64,000 nt of DNA from Pseudomonas shahriarae (GCF_014268455.2 NZ_CP077085.1:744001-808000); one strand, 5' to 3'; shown: positions 10,235 through 21,916, counted from the stretch's first letter. Numbers and translations: made by a program. Notes: generated from the letters alone by a model not told the origin.

Positions 10235-11422
10235 ATGGCAACGGTAGACCGCTGGCTGCTGCCAGATGGCATCGAAGAAGTACTGCCACCAGAGGCTGCG
10301 CGTATTGAAATCGCGCGTCGCCAGGTGTTGGATCTGTTCCAGAGCTGGGGTTACGAGTTTGTCGTGACTCCCCATATCGAGTACCTGGAATCCCTGCTGA
10401 CCGGCGCGGGCCAGGACCTGGATCTGCGCACCTTCAAGGTCATCGACCCGCAATCGGGCCGGCAAATGGGCTTTCGCGCCGACATCACGCCGCAAGTGGC
10501 GCGCATTGATGCGCATACCTTGCGTCGTGAAGGGCCGAGCCGCCTGTGCTACGCCGGCAGCGTGCTGCATGCGCAACCGCGCGCCTTGTCATCGTCCCGT
10601 AGCCCGATCCAGTTGGGCGCCGAGTTGTATGGCGATGCGAGCCCGAGCAGCGACGTTGAAGTCATCAGCCTGATGCTGGCGATGCTGCAACTGGCCGATG
10701 TGCCGGATGTCCACATGGACCTGGGGCATGTCGGTATCTACCGTGGCCTGGCCCGTGCGGCCGGTTTGTCCGGCGAAGTGGAGCAGCAGTTGTTCGATGC
10801 CCTGCAGCGCAAGGCCATCGACGAAGTGATCGCCCTGACCGAAGGCGTGCCTGCCGACCTGGCTGGCATGCTGCGTGCGCTGGTGGACCTGTGTGGTGGT
10901 CGCGAAGTGCTGACCGCTGCCCGTGATCGCCTGGCCAACGCGCCGGCCCCGGTGCTGGCGGCCCTGGACGACGTGCTGGCGATTGCCGAGCAGTTGTCGG
11001 CGCGCTTCCCGCAACTGCCGTTGTATTTTGACCTGGGTGAGTTGCGCGGCTACCACTACCACACCGGTGTGGTGTTCGCGGTGTTTGTTCCGGGCGTTGG
11101 CCAAGCCATCGCCCAGGGCGGTCGTTATGACGATATCGGCGCCGACTTCGGTCGTGCCCGTCCGGCGACTGGCTTTTCCACCGATTTGAAAACCCTGGTG
11201 ACCCTGGGGCGTGCTGAAGTCGAGCTACCGTCTGGCGGTATCTGGATGCCAGACAGTACGGACGCGGCACTCTGGCAGCAGGTCTGCCAGTTGCGCAGTG
11301 AGGGTCAGCGTGTCGTCCAGGCCTTGCCTGGGCAGCCATTGGCCGCCGCCCGTGAAGCGGACTGCGACCGGCAATTGATTCAGCAGAACGGGCTTTGGCA
11401 AGTATCGCCACTGGCTTCTTGA
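10235..11422 (+). CDS. hisZ: ATP phosphoribosyltransferase regulatory subunit HisZ
   Basis: Histidyl-tRNA-synthetase-like subunit that activates the short HisG in the first step of histidine synthesis. The 395-residue protein starts [21 protein letters not shown] and has class II synthetase-type segments ([15 protein letters not shown], then [13 protein letters not shown], and [21 protein letters not shown]), but no C-terminal anticodon-binding domain. It has an AGGGG site upstream of the ATG and sits 54 bp before purA, its usual neighbour in Pseudomonas. Confidence 0.94.
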   Translation: MATVDRWLLPDGIEEVLPPEAARIEIARRQVLDLFQSWGYEFVVTPHIEYLESLLTGAGQDLDLRTFKVIDPQSGRQMGFRADITPQVARIDAHTLRREGPSRLCYAGSVLHAQPRALSSSRSPIQLGAELYGDASPSSDVEVISLMLAMLQLADVPDVHMDLGHVGIYRGLARAAGLSGEVEQQLFDALQRKAIDEVIALTEGVPADLAGMLRALVDLCGGREVLTAARDRLANAPAPVLAALDDVLAIAEQLSARFPQLPLYFDLGELRGYHYHTGVVFAVFVPGVGQAIAQGGRYDDIGADFGRARPATGFSTDLKTLVTLGRAEVELPSGGIWMPDSTDAALWQQVCQLRSEGQRVVQALPGQPLAAAREADCDRQLIQQNGLWQVSPLAS

Positions 11423-12766
<1,344 letters not shown>

Positions 12767-12787
12767 TAAGCTGTTGATGTAAAAAGC

Positions 12788-12820
12788 AAAGGGTCCCTTC
12801 GGGGGCCCTTTGTCGTTTCT
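12788..12820 (+). terminator. Hairpin terminator after purA
   Basis: A 10-bp stem (AAAGGGTCCC / GGGGCCCTTT, one G-T pair) with a TTCG loop, followed by a modest T-rich tail (TGTCGTTTCT). Confidence 0.75.
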
Positions 12821-12905
12821 GCGGTGCGCACGGCACGACCCTTGCTATGTTTCTCTCTTTCGCGGTGCTATCAATTTAATGGCACCCGTGGTGGAGGGAT
12901 TCCCG

Positions 12906-14840
12906 ATGTCTGCCGTTCTCTCATTGTTACAAAGCCGGCTGTTGCGGCCGGTGTTCGTTACCCTTGGTATCGCTCTTTTGGTGCAAGTGCTGGTGGCGGT
13001 CGCCCTGACCCGGAGCACAGTCACGGCCCTGGAAGCCGATTTGGGCAAACGCCTGGGTGTGGACAGCCAGAAACTGTCGGGCGAATTGACCCAGGCCGGC
13101 AAGGAAGTGACGTCCAGCCTGGATAGCTTGTCGTCCAGCACCAGCGACCGCCTCACGGCCGGGCTTTCTGCGCGATTGAAGCAAGAGCAGCAGCAACTGC
13201 GTACGACCCTGGAAAAGGACCTGAGGGACTCTGCCAATGATATGGCGCAGTTGCTGGCCTCGGTTGCGCCCCGTGCAATGTGGGACAGCGATGTTCCTGC
13301 GTTGTCGGAGTTCGCTCGGCGTGCCCAGCGCAATCCCAATGTACTGTTTGTGGTGTATGACGACGCCACAGGCCAGCACCTGACTCGTTATTTGAACCGG
13401 GCAAACCCGATCAACAAGGCGCTCCTGGAAAAAGGCCAGGGCGACCGTGCGTTGGACAAAGTGTTGAGTGCTGCGAAAAGCGACCCTTCGGTGTACTACG
13501 TCGAAGCGTCCATCAGCCCCAATGGTGTAGAGATCGGCAAGGTGCTGATGGGGGTTTCCACCGCTGCGGTCGAGGCGGACCTGGCGGCGCTGGACCAGCG
13601 TTTTGCCGCGCTGATCGCCAATGGCGGTCAATTGGTGGGCGACAGCCTCAAAGGCGCGGCGGCGGACAGTGCGGCGGCCATGGGTGCCCGTCTGCAGTCG
13701 GCGCAGGCCACGGCCACGCAAATGACCGCCAATACCTCCAGCGCCGTACAAGAGGCCGCGCAGGCCCTGCGCTGGCGTATCGGTCTGGGTCTGGCGGTGG
13801 TGGGCCTGGGTGTGCTGTTGCTGATTGCCGTGGTGCTGGGGCGGCGGGTGGTCAATCGCCTCAAGCTGCTGATCGCGGCCATGGATGATTTGGCGGCCGG
13901 TGACGGTGACCTGACCAAGCGTGTGCAGATCAACAGCAAGGATGAAATCGGCGCCATGGCTTCGGCGGTCAATCGGTTTGTGGATAAGTTGCAGCCCATC
14001 GTGCGTGAGGCGGGCGATGTGGCCCAGCGTACCGGCGTGGAAATCGGCGCGATGACCCTGCGCAATGCCGGCGCCGATGCCGCAGCAGGTTTGCAGCGTG
14101 ATGAAGTGGCCGAGAGCCTGCGGGCGCTGTCGCAAATGGCTGACGAGGCCCAGGCTGAAAGCCATGCCATGCAGGCCGCGTTGCAGCAGGTGGTGGATAT
14201 CCGTCAGGCCACGGATGAAAACTCCCGTACTTCGGCCGAGGTCGGCAGTTTGATCGAGGCCTTGGCCGGGCAGGTGCAGGCCGGTTCCAAGGTGATCGAG
14301 CGCCTGGCCCAGCAAAGCGAGCAGATTGAAGTGGTGTTGACGGTGATCCACGGCATTGCCGAGCAAACCAACCTGCTGGCCCTGAATGCCGCCATTGAGG
14401 CGGCGCGTGCCGGTGAAACCGGGCGGGGTTTTGCGGTGGTGGCAGACGAAGTGCGGGCGTTGGCCAGTAAAACCCAAAGCTCTACCGGTGATATCCAGGC
14501 GCATATCGTGGCGTTGCAGCAAGGCGCGCGCGAGGCGGTGGAGACCATCGGCAAGGCCGGGCGCCAGGCCAGCGAGGGTCTGCTGGTGCTGCGCGAAAGT
14601 GTGCGCTTGCAGCAAACGGTGCAAGACTCAGTGGAGCAGGTGCATGCGGCGATTGGCCTGGCGACCCGGGCTGCCGAACATCAGGCCCAGGGCGCGCATG
14701 CGGTGCGGGGGCGGGTCGAGGTGATCCATGCTCAGGCCGAGCGCGCAGCGCAGGCGGTGGTGGAAACCACGGCCAGCGGCAAGGTGCTGGATGGCTTGGC
14801 GGCGCAGTTGAAGGCCAGCCTGGGGCAGTTCCGGGCCTGA
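12906..14840 (+). CDS. Methyl-accepting chemotaxis protein
   Basis: Membrane chemoreceptor controlling CheA activity. The 644-residue protein ([21 protein letters not shown]) has an N-terminal membrane segment (about residues 12-32), a periplasmic ligand-binding region of about 250 residues that contains a cache-like stretch ([18 protein letters not shown]), a second membrane segment near residues 298-315, a HAMP domain, and the signalling hairpin tip [21 protein letters not shown] followed by [15 protein letters not shown]. No C-terminal CheR-docking pentapeptide is present. The ligand cannot be told from sequence. The ATG at 12906 has GGAGGG upstream. It stands alone between purA and the convergent iron importer. 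Confidence 0.9.
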   Translation: MSAVLSLLQSRLLRPVFVTLGIALLVQVLVAVALTRSTVTALEADLGKRLGVDSQKLSGELTQAGKEVTSSLDSLSSSTSDRLTAGLSARLKQEQQQLRTTLEKDLRDSANDMAQLLASVAPRAMWDSDVPALSEFARRAQRNPNVLFVVYDDATGQHLTRYLNRANPINKALLEKGQGDRALDKVLSAAKSDPSVYYVEASISPNGVEIGKVLMGVSTAAVEADLAALDQRFAALIANGGQLVGDSLKGAAADSAAAMGARLQSAQATATQMTANTSSAVQEAAQALRWRIGLGLAVVGLGVLLLIAVVLGRRVVNRLKLLIAAMDDLAAGDGDLTKRVQINSKDEIGAMASAVNRFVDKLQPIVREAGDVAQRTGVEIGAMTLRNAGADAAAGLQRDEVAESLRALSQMADEAQAESHAMQAALQQVVDIRQATDENSRTSAEVGSLIEALAGQVQAGSKVIERLAQQSEQIEVVLTVIHGIAEQTNLLALNAAIEAARAGETGRGFAVVADEVRALASKTQSSTGDIQAHIVALQQGAREAVETIGKAGRQASEGLLVLRESVRLQQTVQDSVEQVHAAIGLATRAAEHQAQGAHAVRGRVEVIHAQAERAAQAVVETTASGKVLDGLAAQLKASLGQFRA

Positions 14841-14859
14841 GGTTGGCGGCTCGGGCCTT

Positions 14860-14906
14860 ATCGCGGGCAAACCCACTCCAATGTAGGAGCTGGCTTGCCT
14901 GCGATA
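14860..14906. repeat. REP palindrome between the chemoreceptor and the iron permease
   Basis: Imperfect inverted pair, ATCGCGGGCAAACCCACTCC against GTAGGAGCTGGCTTGCCTGC, in the gap between convergent genes. Confidence 0.75.
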
Positions 14907-14912
14907 GCGCTC

Positions 14913-16478
14913 TCAGCGGCTCAGATACATCCGTGTCGTGAGCAGGTAGACGGGCAGCCCCGACACCAGAATCAACAGCGCCGCATAAGGCGCCGCCGCC
15001 GCAAACTCCACATTCGAGGTGTGCGCCCACACCGCCGTGGCCAGGGTATTCAACCCGGTTGGACTGAGCAGCAAAGTCGCGGTCAACTCCTTCATCGCAT
15101 CGAGGAACACCAGCGCAAACGCCGCGCCCAATGCCGGAAAGATAATCGGCAGGGTCACCCGACAAAACGCGCTGAACGACGATGCGCCGAGGGTGCGGGC
15201 GGCCTCTTCCAGTTGCGGTGCAGCCTTGTTCAGGGCGGTACGGATCGGCGCCTGGGCCAGTGGCAGGAACAGCAGCGCGTAGGCGATCAGCAGCAACGCC
15301 GAGGTCTGATACAGCGCCGGCACGTAATGCAGGGCGAAATACACCAGGGTCAGGGCAATCACCAGGCCGGGCAGGGCGTGCAGCAAGTAGGGCAGGCGTT
15401 CGGCCCACAGCGCCAGTTGGCCTTTGTAGCGCACCACCAGAAGACCCACCGGTAAGGCCAGCGCCAGGCAGAGTGCCGCGCCGCCCAGGGACAGCGCCAG
15501 GGAGGACAGCAGCGCCTCGCTGATCTCGGCTATCGGGAAGGCTGCTGAAGAACCCACGGCCAGCCAGTAGCCGAGCATCCCCAACGGAATGCCACTGCCA
15601 ATGATCGCCAGCATCAGGCAGTACAGCTGGCCCAATGGCGCCCATCTGCCCAGTCGAACCTGTTCGGCATGCCGCGCCGCGCCTTGTCCGGTGCGCACAT
15701 GCCGGCCCTTGCCGCGCACGCGCAGTTCCAGCCACAGCAGGGTCAGGCACATGACCAGCAGCACCGCAGACAGCATCGCCGCATTGGCGTTGCTGAACTC
15801 CAATTCGAACTGTTGGTAGATCGCCGTGGTGAAGGTCTGCAGGCCGATGATCGACAGGGCGCCGAACTCCACCAGCATATGCAAGGCGATCAACAGGGCG
15901 CCGGCCAGCAGCGACGGCCACAGCAACGGCAGGGTGATGCGAAAAAACACGCTCCAGCGATTGAGCCCCAGGGTGCGGGCCGACTCTTCCAGGGACGGGT
16001 CCAGGTTGCGCAGGGTGGCCGCCACCGGCAGGAACACCAGGGGGTATTTGGACAGGGTCATGACCAGGATGGCGCCGCCCAGGCCTTCGAACTGGGCGCT
16101 CAGGGATACCCAGGTAAAGCTGCTGACAAACGCCGGCACGGCAAACGGCAGGCACAGGATTACGCCCCAGATCCGCCGGCCCGGCAGGTTGCTGCGCTCC
16201 AGCAGCCAGGCCAGGGACAGGCCGATCACCGCGCAGGCGACGGTCACGCCGACCATTAATGCCAAGGTGTTGCGCAGTAGCCCGAACACATACGGGCGCC
16301 ACAGCAGATGCACAGCCTCGGCCCAGCCGGCTTGCCAGGCCTTGAGGCCCACATACACCAACGGCAGCAGGCTCAAGCCCACCAGTAAAAAGACCGGCAG
16401 CAGCAGCCAGATTGACGGGCGTTTGCGCCGGGGGCTAAAGCCGCCGCGCAAGGCGGGGGCAGATTGCGATGGGGTCAT
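14913..16478 (-). CDS. Ferric iron ABC transporter permease (FbpB/HitB type, duplicated)
   Basis: Inner-membrane permease of a ferric-iron importer. The 521-residue protein contains two copies of the binding-protein-dependent permease domain, each with an EAA-type loop (EESARTLGLNRWSVFFRITLP in the first half, EEAARTLGASSFSAFCRVTLP in the second) and about twelve membrane segments in total, as in FbpB/HitB. It overlaps the upstream binding-protein gene by one base, so the two form an operon. No ATPase gene (FbpC) is adjacent; it must be supplied from elsewhere, which is common in Pseudomonas. Confidence 0.9.
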   Translation of the reverse strand: MTPSQSAPALRGGFSPRRKRPSIWLLLPVFLLVGLSLLPLVYVGLKAWQAGWAEAVHLLWRPYVFGLLRNTLALMVGVTVACAVIGLSLAWLLERSNLPGRRIWGVILCLPFAVPAFVSSFTWVSLSAQFEGLGGAILVMTLSKYPLVFLPVAATLRNLDPSLEESARTLGLNRWSVFFRITLPLLWPSLLAGALLIALHMLVEFGALSIIGLQTFTTAIYQQFELEFSNANAAMLSAVLLVMCLTLLWLELRVRGKGRHVRTGQGAARHAEQVRLGRWAPLGQLYCLMLAIIGSGIPLGMLGYWLAVGSSAAFPIAEISEALLSSLALSLGGAALCLALALPVGLLVVRYKGQLALWAERLPYLLHALPGLVIALTLVYFALHYVPALYQTSALLLIAYALLFLPLAQAPIRTALNKAAPQLEEAARTLGASSFSAFCRVTLPIIFPALGAAFALVFLDAMKELTATLLLSPTGLNTLATAVWAHTSNVEFAAAAPYAALLILVSGLPVYLLTTRMYLSR

Positions 16479-17503
16479 CAGTTCAAGCCAACGTCACGTT
16501 CCAGCTCCAGGGCTTCTTCGGCGTTGCCCAGGTCGGCGGGAGTGACTTTGGGCGGTTGCAGTTCGCTGAATGGCTTGAGGCCGCGGTTGGACTGCATGCC
16601 CTTGCGCAGCGGGTACTCGGCGGAGGTGTTGGTGATAACCCGCTGGCCTTCTTCGCTGGCCATGAACGCCAGCAGTTGCTGGGCTTGCTTGGGGTGCTTG
16701 CTGGATTTCAATGCCGCTGCTGCCGATACGGTGATCAGGCCGCCAGCATCGCCATCGGTGAAGTAGTGCAGTTGCGAATCCAGGTTGGTTTTTTCCTTTT
16801 TCAGGGCAAACCAGTAGTAGTTATTCACCAGCACCGTCGCTACTTCGCCGTTTTCCACGGCTTTGAGGGCGACCATGTTATTGCTGTAGACCTTGCCGAA
16901 CGCGCGCAGCCCGGTCAGCCATTCTTCGGCGGCATCGCGACCATGCAGTTTGATGATGGCCACGGCCTGTTCCTGGAAGGCGCCGCTGGTGGGGACGAAG
17001 CCCACTTTGCCCTGCCACTCGGGGTTGGCGAAATCCAGTACCGACTTGGGTAGCTCTTCTTCCTTGATCAATTTCGGATTGAAGGCCACTACCCGGGTAC
17101 GTGCGGTGACGCCCATCCAGGCGCCATTGGCGGCCACGTATTCCTTGGGCAGGACATCCAGGGTACTGGCGTCGATAGTGGCCAGCAGGCCTTGTTCGCC
17201 AAGTTTGTTCAGTGGTGGGGATTCTTCGGTGTAGATCACGTCGGCGGGGGAGCGCTCACCCTCTTCGACGACCTGGCTGGCCAGTTGGTTGCTGCTGCCC
17301 TTGCGTACATTCACATGAATGCCGGTCTTGGCTTCGAAGGCCTTGGCGAGTTCATCGCCGACTTCCTTGTGCTGGCCGTTGTACAGGGTCAGTTCAACCT
17401 TGTCGGCCGAGTAGGCGGTGGGAGAGAGCAGGGTCAGGCCGAGCAGAGTGATGGTCAGGCCACGCAGAAGGGATGTCTTGAGACGGATATCGCGGATCAT
17501 CAT
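16478..17503 (-). CDS. Periplasmic ferric iron-binding protein (FbpA/HitA type)
   Basis: Solute-binding protein delivering Fe(III) to the permease. The 341-residue protein has a Sec signal peptide (residues 1-33, ending TAYSA) and the extracellular-binding fold: VELTLYNGQHKEVGDELAKAF, the VIYTEES segment, and the paired tyrosines in VLVNNYYWF that ligate iron in FbpA proteins. It lies first in an operon with the permease. Iron control through Fur would be expected, but only a weak partial Fur-like sequence lies upstream. Confidence 0.9.
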   Translation of the reverse strand: MMIRDIRLKTSLLRGLTITLLGLTLLSPTAYSADKVELTLYNGQHKEVGDELAKAFEAKTGIHVNVRKGSSNQLASQVVEEGERSPADVIYTEESPPLNKLGEQGLLATIDASTLDVLPKEYVAANGAWMGVTARTRVVAFNPKLIKEEELPKSVLDFANPEWQGKVGFVPTSGAFQEQAVAIIKLHGRDAAEEWLTGLRAFGKVYSNNMVALKAVENGEVATVLVNNYYWFALKKEKTNLDSQLHYFTDGDAGGLITVSAAAALKSSKHPKQAQQLLAFMASEEGQRVITNTSAEYPLRKGMQSNRGLKPFSELQPPKVTPADLGNAEEALELERDVGLN

Positions 17504-17613
17504 CCGGGGTGTTCCTCACTTGAGTGCAACAAATCATTGCAAGGATAAACGATAAAACTTCTCAAGTGCGGGCGCAGCGGGAATTGCGGGTGGAGTTTTT
17601 AAACCCCGGAAAC

Positions 17614-17637
17614 GAAAAAACCCGCTTTCGCGGGTTT
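17614..17637 (-). terminator. Terminator after the downstream tRNA-Leu gene
   Basis: On the minus strand AAACCCGC-GAAA-GCGGGTTT, an 8-bp stem with a GAAA loop, followed by further T residues. It lies 10 bp beyond the tRNA 3' end. Confidence 0.85.
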
Positions 17638-17647
17638 GATCTGAATT

Positions 17648-17734
17648 TGGTGCCCAGGAGAAGACTCGAACTTCCACGACCTTGCGATCACCAGCACCTG
17701 AAGCTGGCGTGTCTACCAATTTCACCACCTGGGC
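17648..17734 (-). tRNA. tRNA-Leu (anticodon CAG)
   Basis: An 87-base leucine tRNA with an encoded CCA end. The acceptor stem GCCCAGG pairs with CCTGGGC, the anticodon loop TTCAGGT gives CAG, the long variable arm characteristic of type II tRNAs is present (TGATCGCAAGGTCG), and the T loop is GTTCGAGTC. It differs from the copy at 17914 by a compensated last acceptor-stem pair and one base in the variable arm. Confidence 0.97.
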
Positions 17735-17855
17735 ATTATCAAGCAACGTTGCCGCTGTTGATGGGGCGAACTATACGGCGGGCTTTTTGATCTGTAAACC
17801 CCTGATTTGATTTTATAAATCAACTTTTGGGTTAAAAATCAAAGGGCTATAACGC

Positions 17856-17879
17856 AAAAACCCGCTTTCGCGGGTTTTT
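17856..17879 (-). terminator. Terminator after the upstream tRNA-Leu gene
   Basis: A 10-bp stem AAAAACCCGC / GCGGGTTTTT with a 4-base loop, symmetrical enough to act in both directions. It separates the two tRNA genes. Confidence 0.8.
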
Positions 17880-17913
17880 GTGAGACTCAAGGCGCAAACC
17901 TCAAGTTTTGAAT

Positions 17914-18000
17914 TGGTGCCCAGAAGAAGACTCGAACTTCCACGACCTTGCGGTCACCAGCACCTGAAGCTGGCGTGTCTACCAATTTCACCATCTGGGC
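17914..18000 (-). tRNA. tRNA-Leu (anticodon CAG), second copy
   Basis: An 87-base leucine tRNA with encoded CCA. The acceptor stem is GCCCAGA/TCTGGGC, the anticodon loop TTCAGGT, and the variable arm has a C-G pair where the other copy has T-G. It is transcribed towards the first copy and away from rnr. Confidence 0.97.
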
Positions 18001-18224
18001 AGTATCTTCAACGTTGCCGTCGTCGATGGCGCGCACTATACGGAGTGGCTTTTGAGCTGTAAACCCCCGTCATCAAAAAAGCCTGGAAAATTTCGCAGGC
18101 GGTCACGCAAGGTGGTTTTGCGCGGCTATAAAACGCATTTGCGGGCTAGTTATTGCTTGAAATTTCCCGTTTCAATACGCGTATGCCAAACTAACCCACA
18201 TATAGACAAGGTGAAAACTCTCTA

Positions 18225-20858
18225 ATGGCCGATTGGCAGTCCCTCGATCCCGAGGCCGCTCGTGAAGCGGAAAAATATGAAAACCCTATTCCTAGCCGCG
18301 AACTGATCCTGGCGCATCTCGCCGATCGGGGTTCGCCTGCTAGCCGCGAGCAGCTGGTTGAAGAATTCGGTCTGACCACCGAAGACCAACTCGAAGCACT
18401 GCGCCGCCGCCTGCGCGCCATGGAGCGCGATGCACAGTTGATCTACACCCGTCGCGGCACTTACGCGCCGGTGGACAAGCTCGACCTGATCCTTGGCCGC
18501 ATTGCCGGTCACCGTGATGGCTTCGGCTTCCTGATCCCTGATGACGGCAGTGACGACCTGTTCATGAGCCCGGCGCAAATGCGCCTGGTGTTCGATGGCG
18601 ACCGCGCCCTGGCGCGCGTGTCCGGCCTGGACCGTCGCGGTCGACGCGAAGGCGTGATCGTCGAAGTGGTGTCCCGTGCCCACGAATCCATCGTCGGTCG
18701 CTACTTCGAGGAAGGCGGCATCGGCTTCGTGATTCCGGACAACCCGAAGGTCCAGCAGGAAGTGCTGGTGACCCCGGGCCGCAATGGCGCCGCCAAGGTC
18801 GGTCAGTTCGTCGAGGTGAAAATCACCCACTGGCCAACCCCGCGCTTCCAGCCACAGGGCGATATCGTCGAAGTGGTCGGCAACTACATGGCGCCGGGCA
18901 TGGAAATCGATGTTGCGCTGCGCACCTACGATATTCCTCACGTCTGGCCTGAGGCTGTGCTCAAAGAAGCCGCCAAGCTCAAGCCGGAAGTCGAAGAAAA
19001 AGACAAAGAGAAACGCATAGATCTGCGTCATCTGCCGTTCGTCACCATTGACGGCGAAGATGCCCGCGACTTCGACGATGCGGTCTACTGCGAAGCCAAG
19101 CCCGGCAAGCTGCGCCTGTTCTCCGGCGGCTGGAAGTTGTTCGTCGCGATTGCCGACGTATCCAGCTACGTGAAGATCGGTTCGGCCCTGGATAACGAAG
19201 CCCAGGTGCGCGGCAACTCCGTGTACTTCCCTGAGCGCGTGATCCCGATGCTGCCTGAGCAGCTGTCCAACGGCCTGTGCTCCCTGAACCCGAAAGTCGA
19301 CCGTTTGGCCATGGTGTGCGAGATGACCATCTCGAAAACCGGCGAAATGACCGACTACCAGTTCTACGAAGCGGTGATCCACTCCCAGGCCCGCCTGACC
19401 TACAACAAGGTCAGCACCATCCTGGAAACGCCGAAAACCAGCGAAGCCAAGGCTTTGCGCAGCCAGTACTCTGACGTAGTTCCACACCTCAAGCAGCTCT
19501 ACTCGCTGTACAAGGTGTTGCTGGGCGCACGTCATGTCCGTGGCGCGATAGATTTTGAAACCCAGGAAACCCGGATCATCTTCGGTTCCGAGCGCAAAAT
19601 CGCGGAAATCACGCCGACCACCCGCAATGACGCGCACAAGCTGATCGAGGAATGCATGCTGGCGGCCAACGTGGCCACCGCCGAATTCCTGAAGAAGCAC
19701 GAGATTCCTGCGCTGTACCGGGTGCACGATGGTCCGCCACCGGAGCGCCTGGAAAAACTGCGCGCCTTCCTGGGCGAGCTTGGCCTGTCCCTGCACAAAG
19801 GCAAGGATGGCCCGTCGCCGAAGGATTACCAGGCTCTGTTGGCCAGCATCAAGGACCGTCCGGACTTCCACCTGATCCAGACCGTGATGCTGCGCTCCCT
19901 CAGCCAGGCGGTGTACAGCGCCGACAACCAGGGCCACTTCGGCCTGAATTACGAGGCGTATACCCACTTCACCTCGCCGATCCGCCGTTACCCGGACTTG
20001 CTCACGCACCGCGCCATCCGCAGCGTGATCCATTCCAAGCAGAACACCCCGCACGTCAAGCGCGCCGGTGCCATGACTATTCCGAAGGCACGGATCTATC
20101 CGTACGACGAAGCGGCCCTGGAACAGTTGGGCGAGCAGTGCTCCATGAGCGAGCGCCGTGCCGACGAAGCCACCCGTGACGTAGTGAACTGGCTCAAGTG
20201 CGAGTTCATGAAGGATCGCGTAGGTGAGTCGTTCCCAGGCGTGATCACCGCCGTGACCGGTTTTGGTCTGTTCGTCGAGCTGACCGACATCTACGTCGAA
20301 GGCCTGGTGCACGTCACCGCCTTGCCGGGTGACTACTATCACTTCGATCCTGTGCATCACCGCCTGGCGGGCGAGCGCACCGGTCGCAGCTTCCGTTTGG
20401 GCGATACCGTAGAAGTACGGGTCATGCGCGTCGATCTCGACGAACGCAAGATCGACTTCGAGATGGCTGAAAAAACCCTCGAAGCGCCGATTGGCCGAAA
20501 AAAGCGGGGTGCCGAAACCACAGCGCCGGCGAAAAAAGGCGCTCCTGCGAAAGCTGCAGCGGCTGCCGAGCCTGCGCCGGCCAAGCCTGCGCGCCGCTCC
20601 TCGGCCAAGGAAAAGGTCAGCGACGCGTACCGCCCCAGTGATGCGGCGGCGAAAAACGCCGAGTTGCGCAAGAGTCGCGAGTTGAAGCAGCAGTTGCTCA
20701 ACGAAGCCAAAAGCGGTGGTAAAGCGGCGTCTGGGGGAAAGTCCCAGGCCGCCGACAAGCCGTCGAGCAAACCGAGTAAACACCGTAAAGGCCCGCCAAA
20801 AGCGGGTTCGGCCCCTGCCAAGAGCGGCGGGTCGCGCAAACCTAAGGCCAAGTCATGA
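18225..20858 (+). CDS. rnr: Ribonuclease R
   Basis: Processive 3'-5' exoribonuclease that degrades structured RNA and takes part in rRNA quality control and trans-translation. The 877-residue protein has an N-terminal winged-helix region, cold-shock OB folds (GRIAGHRDGFGFLIPDD, near residue 90), the catalytic RNB domain with TIDGEDARDFDDAVYC (metal-binding Asp residues, around 270-285) and HFTSPIRRYPDLLTHRAI, a C-terminal S1 domain (GVITAVTGFGLFVEL), and a basic Lys/Ala-rich tail of about 120 residues. It overlaps rlmB by 4 bp. Confidence 0.97.
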   Translation: MADWQSLDPEAAREAEKYENPIPSRELILAHLADRGSPASREQLVEEFGLTTEDQLEALRRRLRAMERDAQLIYTRRGTYAPVDKLDLILGRIAGHRDGFGFLIPDDGSDDLFMSPAQMRLVFDGDRALARVSGLDRRGRREGVIVEVVSRAHESIVGRYFEEGGIGFVIPDNPKVQQEVLVTPGRNGAAKVGQFVEVKITHWPTPRFQPQGDIVEVVGNYMAPGMEIDVALRTYDIPHVWPEAVLKEAAKLKPEVEEKDKEKRIDLRHLPFVTIDGEDARDFDDAVYCEAKPGKLRLFSGGWKLFVAIADVSSYVKIGSALDNEAQVRGNSVYFPERVIPMLPEQLSNGLCSLNPKVDRLAMVCEMTISKTGEMTDYQFYEAVIHSQARLTYNKVSTILETPKTSEAKALRSQYSDVVPHLKQLYSLYKVLLGARHVRGAIDFETQETRIIFGSERKIAEITPTTRNDAHKLIEECMLAANVATAEFLKKHEIPALYRVHDGPPPERLEKLRAFLGELGLSLHKGKDGPSPKDYQALLASIKDRPDFHLIQTVMLRSLSQAVYSADNQGHFGLNYEAYTHFTSPIRRYPDLLTHRAIRSVIHSKQNTPHVKRAGAMTIPKARIYPYDEAALEQLGEQCSMSERRADEATRDVVNWLKCEFMKDRVGESFPGVITAVTGFGLFVELTDIYVEGLVHVTALPGDYYHFDPVHHRLAGERTGRSFRLGDTVEVRVMRVDLDERKIDFEMAEKTLEAPIGRKKRGAETTAPAKKGAPAKAAAAAEPAPAKPARRSSAKEKVSDAYRPSDAAAKNAELRKSRELKQQLLNEAKSGGKAASGGKSQAADKPSSKPSKHRKGPPKAGSAPAKSGGSRKPKAKS

Positions 20859-21610
20859 GTCTGGAAAAAATCTACGGCGTACACGCCGTAGAAGCGTTGC
20901 TGCGTCACCACCCCAAGCGCGTCAAGCAAGTGTGGTTGGCCGAGGGTCGTAGCGAGCCGCGCGTTCAAGCGTTGGTCGAGCTGGCCAACCAGAATAAAGT
21001 TGCCATCGGTCAGGCCGAGCGGCGCGAAATGGACGTCTGGGTCGAAGGCGTACACCAGGGCGTGGTGGCGGACGTGAGTCCGAGCCAGGTCTGGGGCGAG
21101 GCCATGCTCGACGAGCTGCTCGACCGCACCGAAGGTGCGCCGCTGTTGCTGGTGCTGGACGGCGTGACCGACCCGCACAACCTCGGCGCCTGCCTGCGTT
21201 CGGCGGACGCTGCCGGCGCGCTGGCGGTGATCGTGCCGAAAGACAAGTCGGCTACCTTGACCCCGGTCGTGCGTAAAGTCGCCTGCGGCGCAGCGGAAGT
21301 GATTCCGTTGGTGGCCGTGACCAACCTGGCGCGCACCCTGGAAAAACTCCAGCAGCGCGGCTTGTGGGTCGTGGGTACGGCGGGTGAGGCCGAGGTCAGC
21401 ATCTATGACCAGGACCTCACCGGCCCGACCATCCTGATCATGGGTGCTGAAGGCAAGGGCATGCGGCGCCTGACCCGAGAGCATTGCGACTACCTGGTGC
21501 ACTTGCCGATGGCCGGTAGCGTCAGCAGCCTCAACGTTTCAGTCGCGACGGGCGTCTGCCTGTTCGAAGCCCAGCGTCAGCGTGGCGCCAAGGCCAAGTC
21601 CAAGAAGTAA
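20855..21610 (+). CDS. rlmB: 23S rRNA (guanosine-2251-2'-O)-methyltransferase RlmB
   Basis: SpoU-family methyltransferase acting on G2251 in the peptidyl-transferase centre. The 251-residue protein has an N-terminal substrate-binding domain and the knotted catalytic domain with VLDGVTDPHNLGACLRSADA, ILIMGAEGKGMRRL and VSSLNVSVATGVCLFE. The ATGA overlap couples it to rnr, the usual pair. Confidence 0.96.
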   Translation: MSLEKIYGVHAVEALLRHHPKRVKQVWLAEGRSEPRVQALVELANQNKVAIGQAERREMDVWVEGVHQGVVADVSPSQVWGEAMLDELLDRTEGAPLLLVLDGVTDPHNLGACLRSADAAGALAVIVPKDKSATLTPVVRKVACGAAEVIPLVAVTNLARTLEKLQQRGLWVVGTAGEAEVSIYDQDLTGPTILIMGAEGKGMRRLTREHCDYLVHLPMAGSVSSLNVSVATGVCLFEAQRQRGAKAKSKK

Positions 21611-21633
21611 TCAGGTCTGGCGCAGGTCCAAAT

Positions 21634-21721
21634 GTGGGAGCGGGCTTGCTCGCGAATGCGCAGTGTCAGTCGCCATAGATGTTGGCTGGCCTAACGTATT
21701 CGCGAGCAAGCCCGCTCCCAC
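21634..21721. repeat. REP pair (GGGCTTGC type) between rlmB and rpsF
   Basis: Two perfect 24-base inverted arms beginning GTGGGAGCGGGCTTGCTCGC, separated by about 40 bp. It lies downstream of rlmB and may stabilise or end its transcript. Confidence 0.9.
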
Positions 21722-21768
21722 ACTGGTTTGCAGGGTTTGGAAGGTTGTACAAATAATCACCAATTGCC

Positions 21769-21797
21769 TTGCGCCCTTTCTCCCCCTTCTCTACAAT
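21769..21797 (+). promoter_or_regulatory. Candidate sigma70 promoter of rpsF
   Basis: TTGCGC, a 17-bp spacer and TACAAT lie about 120 bp before the rpsF start, in the gap following the REP pair. The 21611-21916 gap holds no other gene. Confidence 0.45.
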
Positions 21798-21916
21798 TGC
21801 GCCCCTTGCCTTCCCGGCGGGCACGCATGTGCCTCCCAGTGGCAAGATTCCTAAGTGTCATTCACTCCTTGTCTGACCGTTTTTGAGCGGCAGGCTACAA
21901 CCCGTAAGGAGCATTC

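Noticed and set aside
10060..10308. Frame overlapping the start of hisZ on the same strand
   Set aside because: No ribosome site or recognisable sequence, basic low-complexity translation, and it runs into hisZ in another frame.
17504..17560. Possible Fur box upstream of the iron-binding protein gene
   Set aside because: Only about 7 of 17 positions of the Fur consensus match; the inverted TGCAA/TTGCA is suggestive but too weak to annotate as a site.
18225..20783. Very long open frame opposite rnr on the minus strand
   Set aside because: An antisense shadow of a GC-rich gene; the plus-strand frame is unmistakable RNase R. The same applies to long antisense frames over hflK, mutL, the YgiQ gene and the AsmA gene.
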